Assembly: GCA_002452265.1 (NCBI GenBank) | Contig: DKEW01000086.1 | Span: forward strand, 29,633 to 93,632 | Reading direction: 5' to 3' | DNA: 64,000 bases | Origin: Pelobacter sp. UBA6812 | GTDB lineage: Bacteria; Desulfobacterota; Desulfuromonadia; Desulfuromonadales; Syntrophotaleaceae | Shown: in pieces, positions 16,897-26,256 of the stretch | Position numbering within the stretch: the stretch's first letter is position 1 | Layout: each line of letters opens with the position of its first letter | Made by a program: the position numbers and the translations under genes | The notes under the pieces: model-generated | The model's database searches: none | What the model saw: the letters and a program-made list of their open reading frames with translations, nothing else | Told to the model about the DNA's origin: nothing

Positions 16897-17646
16897 TTAT
16901 TCTTTCTCACGTAACCCTAAAAAAGGTTTAACAAGATCCAACGGAAATGGAAAAATCACCGTCGAACTGTTTTCCGTCGCAACTTCGGTCAAAGTCTGCA
17001 GATAGCGCAGCTGCAGAGCGCCCGGCTGTGAGGCAATAATTTCGGCGGCATCGGTAAGTTTTTGCGCTGCCTGATATTCACCTTCGGCATGAATAACCTT
17101 AGAGCGTCGCTCACGTTCAGCTTCAGCCTGCCGGGCCATGGCGCGTTGCATCTCAACCGGAAGATCCACATGCTTGATCTCTACATTGGAGACTTTCACA
17201 CCCCAGGGATCGGTTTGACGATCCAGAATTTCCTGAAGGTGACGGTTGATGCTGTCGCGATGGGCGAGCAATTCATCCAGTTCGGACTGTCCCAGGACGC
17301 TACGCAAGGAGGTCTGAGCCAATTGACTGGTAGCGTAAAGGTAATTTTCCACCTCAATGATCGATTTATCGGGATGAACAACACGGAAATATATAACCGC
17401 ATTGACCTTGATCGAAACATTATCCTTGGTGATGACATCCTGTGGGGGGACGTCCATCGCCACAGTGCGCAGACTGATTTTCATCAACCTGTCGACCACG
17501 GGGATAATGAACCGCAAACCGGGTCCTTTCACCCCGCTGAAACGCCCAAGGCGAAACACCACGCCTCGCTCGTATTCATAGATTACCTTAATGGCACTGG
17601 AAACGATCAAAGCCAACAAGACCAGAATGATAACGGGATAAATCAT
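16897..17646 (-). CDS. Slipin / stomatin-like membrane protein
   Basis: 249 residues with one N-terminal membrane segment (IYPVIILVLLALIVSS), then a band-7/SPFH domain (YERGVVFRLGRFSGVKGPGL, the hallmark VIYFRVVHPDKSI) and a charged helical tail (AEAERERRSKVIHAEGEYQAA). Slipins form oligomeric scaffolds in the membrane. The ATG overlaps the stop of the NfeD/ClpP-class gene by four bases. In archaea and bacteria these two proteins form a conserved pair in which the NfeD protease cleaves the slipin C-terminus; that partnership is known from the family and assumed here. Confidence 0.92.
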   Translation of the reverse strand: MIYPVIILVLLALIVSSAIKVIYEYERGVVFRLGRFSGVKGPGLRFIIPVVDRLMKISLRTVAMDVPPQDVITKDNVSIKVNAVIYFRVVHPDKSIIEVENYLYATSQLAQTSLRSVLGQSELDELLAHRDSINRHLQEILDRQTDPWGVKVSNVEIKHVDLPVEMQRAMARQAEAERERRSKVIHAEGEYQAAQKLTDAAEIIASQPGALQLRYLQTLTEVATENSSTVIFPFPLDLVKPFLGLREKE

Positions 17647-19046
17647 TTGCCAACCTCCTTGTCGGAACCTGACGTTAGGTTTGTGGGGCGCACACTGGAG
17701 TCCTCATTTCCCCGGCGTACTTCCAGGCGCATGTCATCCGCCAGACGCACCACCTCGATGACCTCCCCGGCCGCAATCGGTTCGGCGGAAAAGGCCGTCC
17801 AATATTCGCCGTGGACAAACACCTGCCCACTGCGATGCACATCGGTAAGCGCCTCGCCGATCAGTCCGGCCATACCTTCCCGGCCGGATACGAACTTTCG
17901 ACGTTGTGTCCGTACGACAAAGTAGAGCACAAGCAGACAAAAACCGGTGGTAACCAATACCGTACTGGCGATGACCGCCCTTGAAAGCTTAACAAACGGG
18001 TCCGAGTGTTCAAACAGCATCAGAGACCCCAAGGTCATACTGACCATGCCACCGACCGTAAGCATGCCAAAAGACGTCACCTTAACTTCAAGAACGAACA
18101 GCACCAGAGCCAATAGAATCAGCAGCATCCCGACATAGTTGACAGGCAGGGTCTGGAAGGCGAACAACGCGAGCAACAAAGCAATGGCTCCGACGGCACC
18201 CGGCAGGATCACCCCGGGTTGGGAAATTTCAAAGAACACACCGAGCATGCCCAGCATGAGCAGCATATAAGCAACATTGGGATCGCTGATCGCGTTGAGA
18301 ATCTTCTGTCGCCAGTCCATGGTTGCAAACACTACCGAGGCACCCTGACAGGTCAGCACTTTTGCCTGGTCTGCGCGGAAATACTTGCGACCATCAAGCT
18401 TTTGCAAAAGATCAGGCACATCTTCTGCGATCAGGTCTATGACCCCATGTTTCAAGGCTTCATCCGCAGAAATAGACAGGCTGTCCCGCACCATCTTTTC
18501 TGCCCAATCTTGATTGCGCCCCCTGCGGGCCGCAAGACTCCGCGCGTAAGCAGCGGCATCCTCTACCACCTTGCTCATCATGACGTCATCAGGGGCCTTC
18601 TGTCCGCCACCGATAGCCACAGGATGGGCAGCACCGATATTGGTACCAGGTGCCATTACGGCAAAATCGGAGGCCAGACTTATAAGCGCTCCAGCAGAGG
18701 CAGCCCGTGCTCCGGAGGGCGCCACATAGACTACCACGGGTATTTCCGATCCGAGGATACCCTTAATGATCTGGCGCATGGCACTGTCCAGACCTCCGGG
18801 AGTATCGAGCTCCATCAGAAAGGCCGCAGCATTTTCACGGTTGACGCGAACAAGTTGTTCCGTTACATATTCAGCAACAACGGGACTAACAGGCCCTGAT
18901 ATTCGCACCGCAGCGATATAAGGACGATCCTGCGCAAGGCCGAATGCCTCCCGATGAGCGAACAGAAAGCTTCCAAGGCAGAGCAGCAGCAATACCGCAC
19001 TGAGCCGGCAAATAAGCACCTTATAGGGACCCAAAGCGTCAAACAT
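17643..19046 (-). CDS. NfeD-family membrane-bound ClpP-class serine protease
   Basis: 467 residues from ATG 19046 (AAGGAAGG about 11 bases upstream); a GTG at 19058 sits too close to that ribosome site. Signal/anchor segment at about 8-28, then a ClpP/SppA-like protease domain (TPGGLDSAMRQIIKGIL, nucleophile region APSGARAASAGALI) with a Ser-Lys dyad expected. Four hydrophobic helices follow (MLLMLGMLGVFFEI, LALFAFQTLPVNYVG and others), then the C-terminal NfeD OB-fold (GEYWTAFSAEPIAAGEVIEVV). It is the long NfeD1b type. Known role: membrane protein quality control together with slipin. It is divergent from the sigma-54 activator gene. Confidence 0.9.
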   Translation of the reverse strand: MFDALGPYKVLICRLSAVLLLLCLGSFLFAHREAFGLAQDRPYIAAVRISGPVSPVVAEYVTEQLVRVNRENAAAFLMELDTPGGLDSAMRQIIKGILGSEIPVVVYVAPSGARAASAGALISLASDFAVMAPGTNIGAAHPVAIGGGQKAPDDVMMSKVVEDAAAYARSLAARRGRNQDWAEKMVRDSLSISADEALKHGVIDLIAEDVPDLLQKLDGRKYFRADQAKVLTCQGASVVFATMDWRQKILNAISDPNVAYMLLMLGMLGVFFEISQPGVILPGAVGAIALLLALFAFQTLPVNYVGMLLILLALVLFVLEVKVTSFGMLTVGGMVSMTLGSLMLFEHSDPFVKLSRAVIASTVLVTTGFCLLVLYFVVRTQRRKFVSGREGMAGLIGEALTDVHRSGQVFVHGEYWTAFSAEPIAAGEVIEVVRLADDMRLEVRRGNEDSSVRPTNLTSGSDKEVGK

Positions 19047-19173
19047 TTGAACAACCACCTTCCTTTTGCGCCATTTTTTTAACGCAGGCCTTGCGAAGAC
19101 CGTTGAGACGTGGTAGCTTCGCTACTATACCGTCAATCGAATGACAAACCAACCCTTTTCTGCAGGCGGCACC

Positions 19174-20556
19174 ATGAAAAACATATCACAGATTCTGGTC
19201 ATTGAAGATGAAGCTGCCAATCGTGAGGCCATCGCCCTGCTGCTCGAAGGCGCCGGCTACGAAGTCACCACGGCAGAATCAGGAGAAAAAGCTCTCGAGA
19301 TACTAGCCAAAACTCCTTTTGAGGTCATCCTTACAGACCTGTTCCTTCCCGGGGTCAGCGGCATCGAAATATTGAAACGGGTCAAGGAGCAGTGGCCTTT
19401 TACCAATGTCATCCTGATTACCGGTAAGGCCTCCGCCGAATCGGCCGTCGAGGCCATGAAAGAAGGAGCCTTTGACTATATTACCAAGCCTTTGCATTTC
19501 GAAAAGCTACAGGTCATCATCGGCAAGGCCCTGGAAAAAAGTCGCCTGGTAGCGGAAAATCTCTATTTGCGGCAGCAATTACGAGGCAAATACCGGTTCG
19601 ACAACATGATCGGCAACAGCCTGGCCATGCAGCATGTTTTTTCCCGCATGGAAAAAATCGTCCATACCGACTCGACTATCCTCATTCTTGGCGAATCCGG
19701 AACCGGCAAGGAACTGGTCGCCAAAGCCATTCACTATAACGGCCACCGCAAGGAAAAGCCGTTCATAGCAATAAATTGTGGAGCGATTCCGGCTGAATTA
19801 CTGGAAAGCGAACTCTTCGGCCACATACGAGGCGCCTTTACCGGAGCGGTCGCCGACAAAATAGGAAAATTTCAGCAGGCGCATCAAGGCACCATTTTTC
19901 TCGATGAAATTGGCACCATGCCTTTGCACCTGCAGATGAAGCTGTTACGGGTATTACAGGAACAGGAGGTAGAAAAAGTCGGCTCCTCAAAGAAAATCAA
20001 GCTGGACGTGCGTGTGATTTCAGCCACCAACGTCAATCTTGAGGAGGAGGTAGAGCAGGGACATTTTCGCAAAGATCTCTACTACCGCTTGAACGTTATC
20101 CCCATTCCGCTACCGCCGCTTCGCGAAAGACGCGAGGATATTGCTCTATTATCCCGCCATTTTCTTCAAAAAATCTGTAGCGAAATGAAACGACCACTCC
20201 TTTCCATCACTCCTGCTGCCATGATCTGCCTTGAGAATTATCACTGGCCGGGAAACGTGCGCGAACTGGAAAACGTCATTGAGAGAACCGTGACCCTGAC
20301 GGAAGGATCGGCTATCGGCAGAAGTGATCTGCCGACCAACATCAGCGGTTCCTGCCGCGAAGATGAAGAACCGCAGATTTCCTGCCCCCGACTTACCGAA
20401 GCAGGCCTGGATATGCCACAGATCATTGAAGGGATTGAACGGTGCATGATCAAGGCCGCCATGGAGCTCAGTGGTGGCGTCAAAGCCCGCGCCGCCGAAC
20501 TGCTGAACATCAAGCGCACAACTTTGGTTGAGAAAATCAAACGGCTCAGTCTTTAG
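19174..20556 (+). CDS. NtrC-family sigma-54-dependent response regulator
   Basis: 460 residues from ATG 19174; ATG 19141 is in frame but lacks a ribosome site. Receiver (1-115) with acidic pair ED near 11, phosphoacceptor Asp55 in VILTDLFLPG and Lys in YITKPL. The AAA+ sigma-54 activation domain (about 140-370) has Walker A GESGTGKE, loop L1 GAFTGA, and Walker B TIFLDEIG. The C-terminal Fis-type helix-turn-helix is GGVKARAAELLNIKRTTLVEKI. It activates RNA polymerase carrying sigma-54 when phosphorylated. No kinase is adjacent. The two genes downstream start 68 bases later on the same strand and could be in its operon. Confidence 0.92.
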   Translation: MKNISQILVIEDEAANREAIALLLEGAGYEVTTAESGEKALEILAKTPFEVILTDLFLPGVSGIEILKRVKEQWPFTNVILITGKASAESAVEAMKEGAFDYITKPLHFEKLQVIIGKALEKSRLVAENLYLRQQLRGKYRFDNMIGNSLAMQHVFSRMEKIVHTDSTILILGESGTGKELVAKAIHYNGHRKEKPFIAINCGAIPAELLESELFGHIRGAFTGAVADKIGKFQQAHQGTIFLDEIGTMPLHLQMKLLRVLQEQEVEKVGSSKKIKLDVRVISATNVNLEEEVEQGHFRKDLYYRLNVIPIPLPPLRERREDIALLSRHFLQKICSEMKRPLLSITPAAMICLENYHWPGNVRELENVIERTVTLTEGSAIGRSDLPTNISGSCREDEEPQISCPRLTEAGLDMPQIIEGIERCMIKAAMELSGGVKARAAELLNIKRTTLVEKIKRLSL

Positions 20557-20624
20557 GAACGAGACCTTTTGCCAGCTGTTTTAGTTAGTCTGACTGCGTA
20601 GCTTTTGAAGAGGGGGGGGACTGT

Positions 20625-22826
20625 TTGGCCTGGGAAACGTCTAACGCATCCGCAACACCCCCACTGGATACCAAGGCATTATCCAACCTCATCTACCAGT
20701 TGAATATTGTCCGAAGGCAGGTCAGTGCCTATCCACCGGGACACCAGGTCATCCTTTCCGCCGCCGACAGAACCCTCAAGGTTCTGGCAAACCTTAAGAC
20801 CACCACTCCACAAATCACCATTGGAATAGCCAGAGATCGACTGATGCTCGGCGCAACGCCACTGGACCCCAAAAATCCGGTCTATCGCGAATATGCTCGA
20901 GCCTTGTTTTCCCATGGGATAGTGGCCCTGACGATTCACCTTGATCTGAGTGCTGAGGAACTCTGCACTTTATGCAGACTCATAGCCCGAAAACCCGAAG
21001 ACATCCTCGCACAAGGTGGCATTGTAGCAGCGGCCACCGCGGCCAACATCATTCACGCCAAAGTTACTCCGCTCGCTCACAATCAGTTTCGCACCACCGG
21101 CATTTTACAGCTGAACGACAATGAACGTGCGGCACAAAGCGATACTGTAAAGCCATGGGATCGTTTTGTGGGCACCCTGCTTGCGCCTGCTCATCCCCCC
21201 CAAGCCGGACCCTGGCCTACTGAGATCATAGTAACACCTGAAAAACTGGCAGGTATCTTAAGTACAGAGGAATCGGACTGTCTCACGAAAGACACAGGTG
21301 AATACGATAAAGCCATCACAACTTTTCTGCGCGATCTGGACCGTGAAAACCTGTCCCACCACCAGCATGATGAGTTGCTGGATAAATTCAGAATATTTGT
21401 CAACGAACTACAACCGGAATTAAGGCAGCAGTTTTTATCAAGTACCGTTTCCATACTTGGCATGCACGAAACGCAAGCAGGTGCCCTATTGAGCCGCTTT
21501 CCCAGCACTCTTCTGCTGGACACCCTCAACGATCTGAATGCACGGCAAGCCGACATCCCGCCCTTTATCCTGCAGACGCTAAGCCAGTTGAGTTGCGCAG
21601 GGCCAACGTTGGAAACTCCGCAGACACAAAAAAATCCCGCCGGTCTGCAATCGTTCACAGCAGAGCACTTCCAACAGGTATTTGCAGAGCACCGTGCCAA
21701 TGACTTTGTACCGGAGGACTATCAATCGTTACTGCGCGGGTTTCCAAACCACCGACCGGTACCAGTGTTGCCACCTGATGTTATTGAAGGTCTCACCGAA
21801 AGCATCCATGACCAAACCATGGAACGACGACTTTGCGCGATCATCAGCCACATGATGCAACATTTTGAAGAACCCCAATGTCAGGCTGCATTAAAAAATC
21901 ACCTTTCACCCCTTATCCAGCATTTTATCGACACTGGCGACTTTGCAGCCTTAATCGATCTGCACAGACAAGCAGACTCCTTCACTCAGGCGTCGAGAAC
22001 ATTGGCTAAAGACAACCTGACCGCTAGCTTTTCCAGCTACAGGTTTACGCGTGAAATAGTTCGCAGCTTATCTCTATGGCCCCAGACCAAACGCCAAGAA
22101 ATTTTTGAATTGATGCTTCAGGTAGGAGCACCATTTGTCCCAATCCTGTTGGACCAGCTTGGCGAGGAACAGGACCGTTCGGTGCGATCCCGTTATCTGA
22201 AGTTGCTTGGAGACATGGGGCCGATCATCCGCCAGGAGGTCTTGAGTCGCCTGCACGATGAACGCTGGCACATGGTTCGCAACCTTGTTGTGTTACTGCG
22301 CGGACTTGACGATCCGGAACTCATGGATACCATGGCACCACTGTTGCAACATCCACACGAACGTGTCCGGCAAGAGGCATTGAAAACGGCCTTTTACTTC
22401 AAAGATGCCCGGGCCGATGATGCCCTCCTTAAGGAGTTAAAGCGCACCACGGATCTGCCGCCTGCATGGGCCATCGGACTGGCCCGACATTCTCAGGATA
22501 CAAGAGTTTTTCAAAGACTCGTCGATCTGCTGCAACAAACCAGCCTCAGCAACGAAAGCTTAAGCATACGCCTTGCCGTGGTGGCGACCCTGGCAGACAT
22601 CGGCAACCCAATCGCTTTGAATGCGTTAGAACAAGTTCTCTTCAGTTTCAGCATTTGCCATCCGCGCCGCCATAAACGCTTGCAGGCACAGATCCTGGCA
22701 AGTCTTAAAAACTACCCCTGTGAAGCCACCAAATCACTTTATCGGCGTCTCGATCGCAGTGTGCGACCCGATCTGGCGGAGCTGCGCCACATCTCTGGGC
22801 CTATCAATCGTGGAACCGCATCATGA
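20625..22826 (+). CDS. HEAT-repeat-like protein of unknown function
   Basis: 733 residues from a TTG at 20625, chosen because a long purine-rich ribosome site (GAGGGGGGG) lies just upstream. No signal peptide or membrane segment, so cytoplasmic. The N-terminal 150 residues contain a module with YPPGHQVILSAADRTL and a short beta pair (IGIARDRLMLGATPL) that resembles the start of the next gene product. Residues about 500-690 form helical repeats of HEAT/armadillo style (LLGDMGPIIRQEVLSRLHD, LQHPHERVRQEALKTAF, VATLADIGNPIALNALEQ). The TGA overlaps the ATG of the HD-GYP gene by four bases. A scaffold in a signalling complex is a reasonable guess; no catalytic motif is seen. Confidence 0.75.
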   Translation: MAWETSNASATPPLDTKALSNLIYQLNIVRRQVSAYPPGHQVILSAADRTLKVLANLKTTTPQITIGIARDRLMLGATPLDPKNPVYREYARALFSHGIVALTIHLDLSAEELCTLCRLIARKPEDILAQGGIVAAATAANIIHAKVTPLAHNQFRTTGILQLNDNERAAQSDTVKPWDRFVGTLLAPAHPPQAGPWPTEIIVTPEKLAGILSTEESDCLTKDTGEYDKAITTFLRDLDRENLSHHQHDELLDKFRIFVNELQPELRQQFLSSTVSILGMHETQAGALLSRFPSTLLLDTLNDLNARQADIPPFILQTLSQLSCAGPTLETPQTQKNPAGLQSFTAEHFQQVFAEHRANDFVPEDYQSLLRGFPNHRPVPVLPPDVIEGLTESIHDQTMERRLCAIISHMMQHFEEPQCQAALKNHLSPLIQHFIDTGDFAALIDLHRQADSFTQASRTLAKDNLTASFSSYRFTREIVRSLSLWPQTKRQEIFELMLQVGAPFVPILLDQLGEEQDRSVRSRYLKLLGDMGPIIRQEVLSRLHDERWHMVRNLVVLLRGLDDPELMDTMAPLLQHPHERVRQEALKTAFYFKDARADDALLKELKRTTDLPPAWAIGLARHSQDTRVFQRLVDLLQQTSLSNESLSIRLAVVATLADIGNPIALNALEQVLFSFSICHPRRHKRLQAQILASLKNYPCEATKSLYRRLDRSVRPDLAELRHISGPINRGTAS

Positions 22827-23962
22827 AGCCTGCTACCCTGGCAGAATTGCAAAACGCCCTGCGTCATCTGGTAACAGCTGTCGCCAATGCCAAGTTGTAC
22901 AGCCTTGACCACCCACAAATCAAACGGCTCTGCGAAGCTGCGCGCCGTTGTTTTGACAACCTTTTAAAAGGGCGCAGAGTTCTGTCCCTGCTGATTGTTG
23001 AAGGGGAAATTCTTTTCGAGGACTTCCCCGTGCCACCGGGACTACATACGCAAAAATTCGCGCGACTCATGGAACAACATCGCATTAACCGCATCATCAT
23101 ATCTCCGGGCGTAGAAAATGACGAACTTCGTGAACTGATAATGTTTCTTGTTGCGACTGACAACCACCAGCCCACCTGTAGCCATCTACGGTTTGAAACC
23201 CTGGCAACTCATGAAACCTCACAATCAATCATGCCTGTTCATGCATCGCTCCCGGATGATAACGACGCGCTGCAGGCACTAAAGATCGACAGTCATGGTC
23301 GTCTGGCAGAAATTTTCCAGGGATTCGGCCGCCAAAAAACCATTAAGATGACCGGCCTGGCCGAAATCGTGAGCGGATTTATCAACGCGTTTCATCGTGA
23401 AACCCCGTCGCTCCTGGCCCTCATGCCTTTGCGATCCATGGATGAATACACCTTCACTCATGGCCTCAATGTGTGCCTGCTAAACTTGGCCCAGGCCATG
23501 CACCTTGGCATACAAGGCGTCTTGTTGCACGATATCGGTATCGCCGCGTTGCTGCATGACATCGGGAAACTTCATATCCCCATGGAGATCCTGGATAAAC
23601 CGGGGAAATTAGATGAAAGGGAGTGGGCCATCATGAAAGAACATCCCATCGCAGGGGCGCGCCGTTTGCTCGACTGTCCGGGCGTCCCGCAACTGGCCAT
23701 CGTCACCGCCTTTGAACACCATTTGCGTTATGATTTAAGCGGCTATCCCGGCGTATCGGGCAACTGGCGCCAACATCTATGCAGCCAGATGACAACCATT
23801 GCCGATACCTACGATGCACTGCGAACAAAACGACCCTACAAGCCAGCAAAACCCGCCGAGCAATGTGCCGCTATTCTTCAGGAATTGGCAGGCCGCGAGT
23901 TGCATCCCCAACTGACGGCAAACTTCCTGTGTCTGCTTGAGCAAGTTACCGTTGCCCCCTGA
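22823..23962 (+). CDS. HD-GYP domain protein (probable cyclic-di-GMP phosphodiesterase)
   Basis: 379 residues. The N-terminal 160 residues (AKLYSLDHPQIKRLCEAARR, LIVEGEILFEDFPV, HRINRIIISPGVENDEL) resemble the start of the HEAT-like protein upstream. The HD-GYP domain follows: His in FTHGLNVCLLN, LLHDIGKLHIP near residue 244, EHPIAGARRL, then EHHLRYDLSGYP and ADTYDALRTKRPYKPA. The HHE and DGxGYP segments are altered (HHL, DLSGYP), so metal content or activity may differ from standard HD-GYP enzymes. It would hydrolyse cyclic-di-GMP or a related dinucleotide. It overlaps the upstream gene by ATGA and ends before a hairpin. Confidence 0.85.
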   Translation: MKPATLAELQNALRHLVTAVANAKLYSLDHPQIKRLCEAARRCFDNLLKGRRVLSLLIVEGEILFEDFPVPPGLHTQKFARLMEQHRINRIIISPGVENDELRELIMFLVATDNHQPTCSHLRFETLATHETSQSIMPVHASLPDDNDALQALKIDSHGRLAEIFQGFGRQKTIKMTGLAEIVSGFINAFHRETPSLLALMPLRSMDEYTFTHGLNVCLLNLAQAMHLGIQGVLLHDIGIAALLHDIGKLHIPMEILDKPGKLDEREWAIMKEHPIAGARRLLDCPGVPQLAIVTAFEHHLRYDLSGYPGVSGNWRQHLCSQMTTIADTYDALRTKRPYKPAKPAEQCAAILQELAGRELHPQLTANFLCLLEQVTVAP

Positions 23963-23968
23963 ATGGCA

Positions 23969-23991
23969 AACACCCGCAGCTGCGGGCGTTG
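23969..23991 (+). terminator. Hairpin terminator after the HD-GYP gene
   Basis: AACaCCCGC-AGCT-GCGGGcGTT folds with one mismatch and a 4-base loop, followed by GATATCTTTT. It lies seven bases after the stop. Confidence 0.7.
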
Positions 23992-24054
23992 ATATCTTTT
24001 ATTCTATGAAAATGGGTCCCAGGACCAGTCACTCGCACCGCGACCTGACGACTG

Positions 24055-25017
24055 TCATCGCCTCCACACCCTGCCATCAGGCCCCCATACGGCAAGATAA
24101 AGATGTATGGACAAAAACGCCAGGAGCAGGCACCCTGCCAGGAAGTGGGTTTCAACCAGTAGCTGTCTCCACGATCCGATATTTGCGAAAGCCAACGACC
24201 GCAAAGATTGCAACCCTGCCCCCGAAACCATCACCACCGGCAATAACAATCCCATGACCAGCAGATACACGACCGACTGCAACGGATTAAAACCCTCGTA
24301 TGGGTGAGGATTACGGCGACCTAGAAAAATCCCCCAGCCATAGTAAATAATCTGTCGTATAATACCACCGCACCAACCGGCAGCCGGCCTCAGATACCGA
24401 CCGACATAACATCCGGTTACCAGGTTAAAACCAAGCCAAAGTACCCATGTCACAACATGCCACCCTCCCGCGATACCATGCCAAACCGCAATACGGCCAG
24501 GCACTGCAGACAATTGCCAGCGAAGACAAAATCCCGTCACCGCCAGGAAAACAACGGTTGCCGCATTGATGATATGCCAACCACGTAACAGACCGGGACG
24601 CGACTTGGCTTTGCCGGTAATCTCAGGAGAATAGGTAGATTTGCGCCGTACAGACAAGGCTACAAACAGCAGCCCATGAATTACGGGTCCCAGGATACCG
24701 ACCAGCAGCACCATGAAACCGATGCCCTCAATAACCGAACCATTCCACCGTAGCACCTGCCCGGTATGATCTGCCCCCGTCTTAGAGTTTCCAACAGCTC
24801 GCTTCATGCTATGTCCCGTATGACACTGCAGACACGCAAGTCCGTCATCTGAAACGGGTACATGAGCGGCGGGCATAACTGCATGGCATCGTCGGCAATC
24901 GGTTTGGGTGCCATTGTCGGCCATAACGATACAGGGCGACAATACGATCAGCGACAAACAGATTAGAAACGTAATGCGCGCGGCGATAAAAAACGGGAGT
25001 TGTTTGCTGGTAGGCAC
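24055..25017 (-). CDS. Fused c-type / b-type membrane cytochrome
   Basis: 320 residues. A signal peptide (FLICLSLIVLSPCIVMA) leads to a short periplasmic part with two haem-c sites, CRRCH and CLQCH, each with nearby histidines (AAHVPVS, HTGHSM). The remainder is a four- to five-helix cytochrome b561/Ni-Fe-hydrogenase b type unit (FMVLLVGILGPVIHGLLF, GWHIINAATVVFLAVTGF, GIAGGWHVVTWVLWL, LVETHFLAGCLLLAFLSIHLYL) with histidine pairs that could hold b haems. It would carry electrons between the quinone pool and periplasmic partners. It has no operon partner on its strand except the M24 gene ending 21 bases upstream, which may be by chance. The redox partner is unknown. Confidence 0.8.
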   Translation of the reverse strand: MPTSKQLPFFIAARITFLICLSLIVLSPCIVMADNGTQTDCRRCHAVMPAAHVPVSDDGLACLQCHTGHSMKRAVGNSKTGADHTGQVLRWNGSVIEGIGFMVLLVGILGPVIHGLLFVALSVRRKSTYSPEITGKAKSRPGLLRGWHIINAATVVFLAVTGFCLRWQLSAVPGRIAVWHGIAGGWHVVTWVLWLGFNLVTGCYVGRYLRPAAGWCGGIIRQIIYYGWGIFLGRRNPHPYEGFNPLQSVVYLLVMGLLLPVVMVSGAGLQSLRSLAFANIGSWRQLLVETHFLAGCLLLAFLSIHLYLAVWGPDGRVWRR

Positions 25018-25038
25018 GTATAACCTTTAGGGAAAGCC

Positions 25039-26256
25039 TTACAAAATATGCAGAGACTCGTCTGAAACAGTAAGGGAAGCCAATCCATCCGCGGTGACCA
25101 CAAAGGTGTTTTCTATCCCCACGGCTCCCTGTCCTGGAAATACCGCTTTGGGTTCAAAGGCGAAAGTCATGTTTTCTTCCAATACCTGATCGTACAGTCC
25201 CCGGGCGATAAAGGGATATTCGTCGATTTCAAGACCGATACCGTGTCCGATAAAAGGCACCCGGGCAGCACCCTCTCCCATAAACTGTCGCTCATAGCCA
25301 AGTTCCGCGGCAAGTCGCCAACAATCCTGGTACAACTGTCCCCATGCAACACCGGGCCGCGCGGTGCAAATCAACAGATCCTGAATCTGACGCATGGCTT
25401 CATAGGCGCGACAAAGCGGTTCGGCAAGGCTGCCAAGCGCGAAGGTACGGGTCTGGTCGGCCAGGTAACCGGCACAATAACCAACCAGATCGACAGTTAC
25501 CGGCTCTCCTCGGGCCATTTGTCGCCCACTGACTCCAAAGCCTACAGAGGGATGCAGTCCGATCCCGCCCAATGGTGTATTACGAAAAGCCGGAACGGCT
25601 CCATCAGCCCCCACCAGCACCGTACCCATGGCGACTTCTCCGTTGAACGCTCGCATGCGGGCATAACCGGGGTGGCCCTGACGGCGCGCCATACCTTCCA
25701 ACTCAATCGCCAAATCGAGATCCCTGAGTCCCTCGCGTGCCACTTCGATAGCGCGTCGCCAGCATTGGTCAAGCTGCATTGCGGCACGACGGATATGGTT
25801 CAATTCCCACTCTGACTTGATTGCCCGCAAAGATCGAATCAACGGGGATGCATCCACGACATGCGGTTCCCCCAGAGCTTTGTGCAACCGCTGATAGGTG
25901 GCGACAGGCAGCACATCCAATTCGAAGCCGATTCTGTCCGCCCGCGGCAAGCCGCAGTCAAAAAGGATTTTGGCGAGGTCTCGAAAACTCCCAAAAGGAA
26001 CGATGTGCGGCAATAAACTTTCATGCCGGGCCCGCTGTTCATCGCGGCGTACCAGATAAACGGGCTTACCCTGAACCGGAATATACAGCAGACCGCTTTG
26101 CAAGGTACCCGAGAAATAGTACAGATCGGCATTCTGCATCACAACCACAGCATCAAGCCCGGCTGCAGCCATCTTTTTTTGCAGATTTTTCCAGCGCGTG
26201 CCGAGTTCCGCTACCGGCACGAATGCCAAACCGGTTTCGGAATCGGGGCAACTCAT
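25039..26256 (-). CDS. M24-family metallopeptidase (Xaa-Pro aminopeptidase-like)
   Basis: 405 residues. An N-terminal creatinase-like domain (about 1-165; MQNADLYYFSGTLQSGLLY) precedes the pita-bread catalytic domain. Metal ligands are visible: D in VTVDLVGYCAGYLAD and the second D there, H in IGHGIGLEIDEYP, E in FAFEPKAVF and E in VGIENTFVV. The family removes N-terminal residues before proline or acts on related amides. Its ATG overlaps the stop of the acyl-CoA synthetase by four bases, an unusual partner, so a substrate linked to acyl or amide compounds is possible. No signal peptide is seen. Confidence 0.85.
   Translation of the reverse strand: MSCPDSETGLAFVPVAELGTRWKNLQKKMAAAGLDAVVVMQNADLYYFSGTLQSGLLYIPVQGKPVYLVRRDEQRARHESLLPHIVPFGSFRDLAKILFDCGLPRADRIGFELDVLPVATYQRLHKALGEPHVVDASPLIRSLRAIKSEWELNHIRRAAMQLDQCWRRAIEVAREGLRDLDLAIELEGMARRQGHPGYARMRAFNGEVAMGTVLVGADGAVPAFRNTPLGGIGLHPSVGFGVSGRQMARGEPVTVDLVGYCAGYLADQTRTFALGSLAEPLCRAYEAMRQIQDLLICTARPGVAWGQLYQDCWRLAAELGYERQFMGEGAARVPFIGHGIGLEIDEYPFIARGLYDQVLEENMTFAFEPKAVFPGQGAVGIENTFVVTADGLASLTVSDESLHIL

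Noticed and set aside
17062..17925. Plus-strand open frame across slipin and NfeD genes
   Set aside because: Antisense to two well-conserved overlapping genes; no protein family is recognised.
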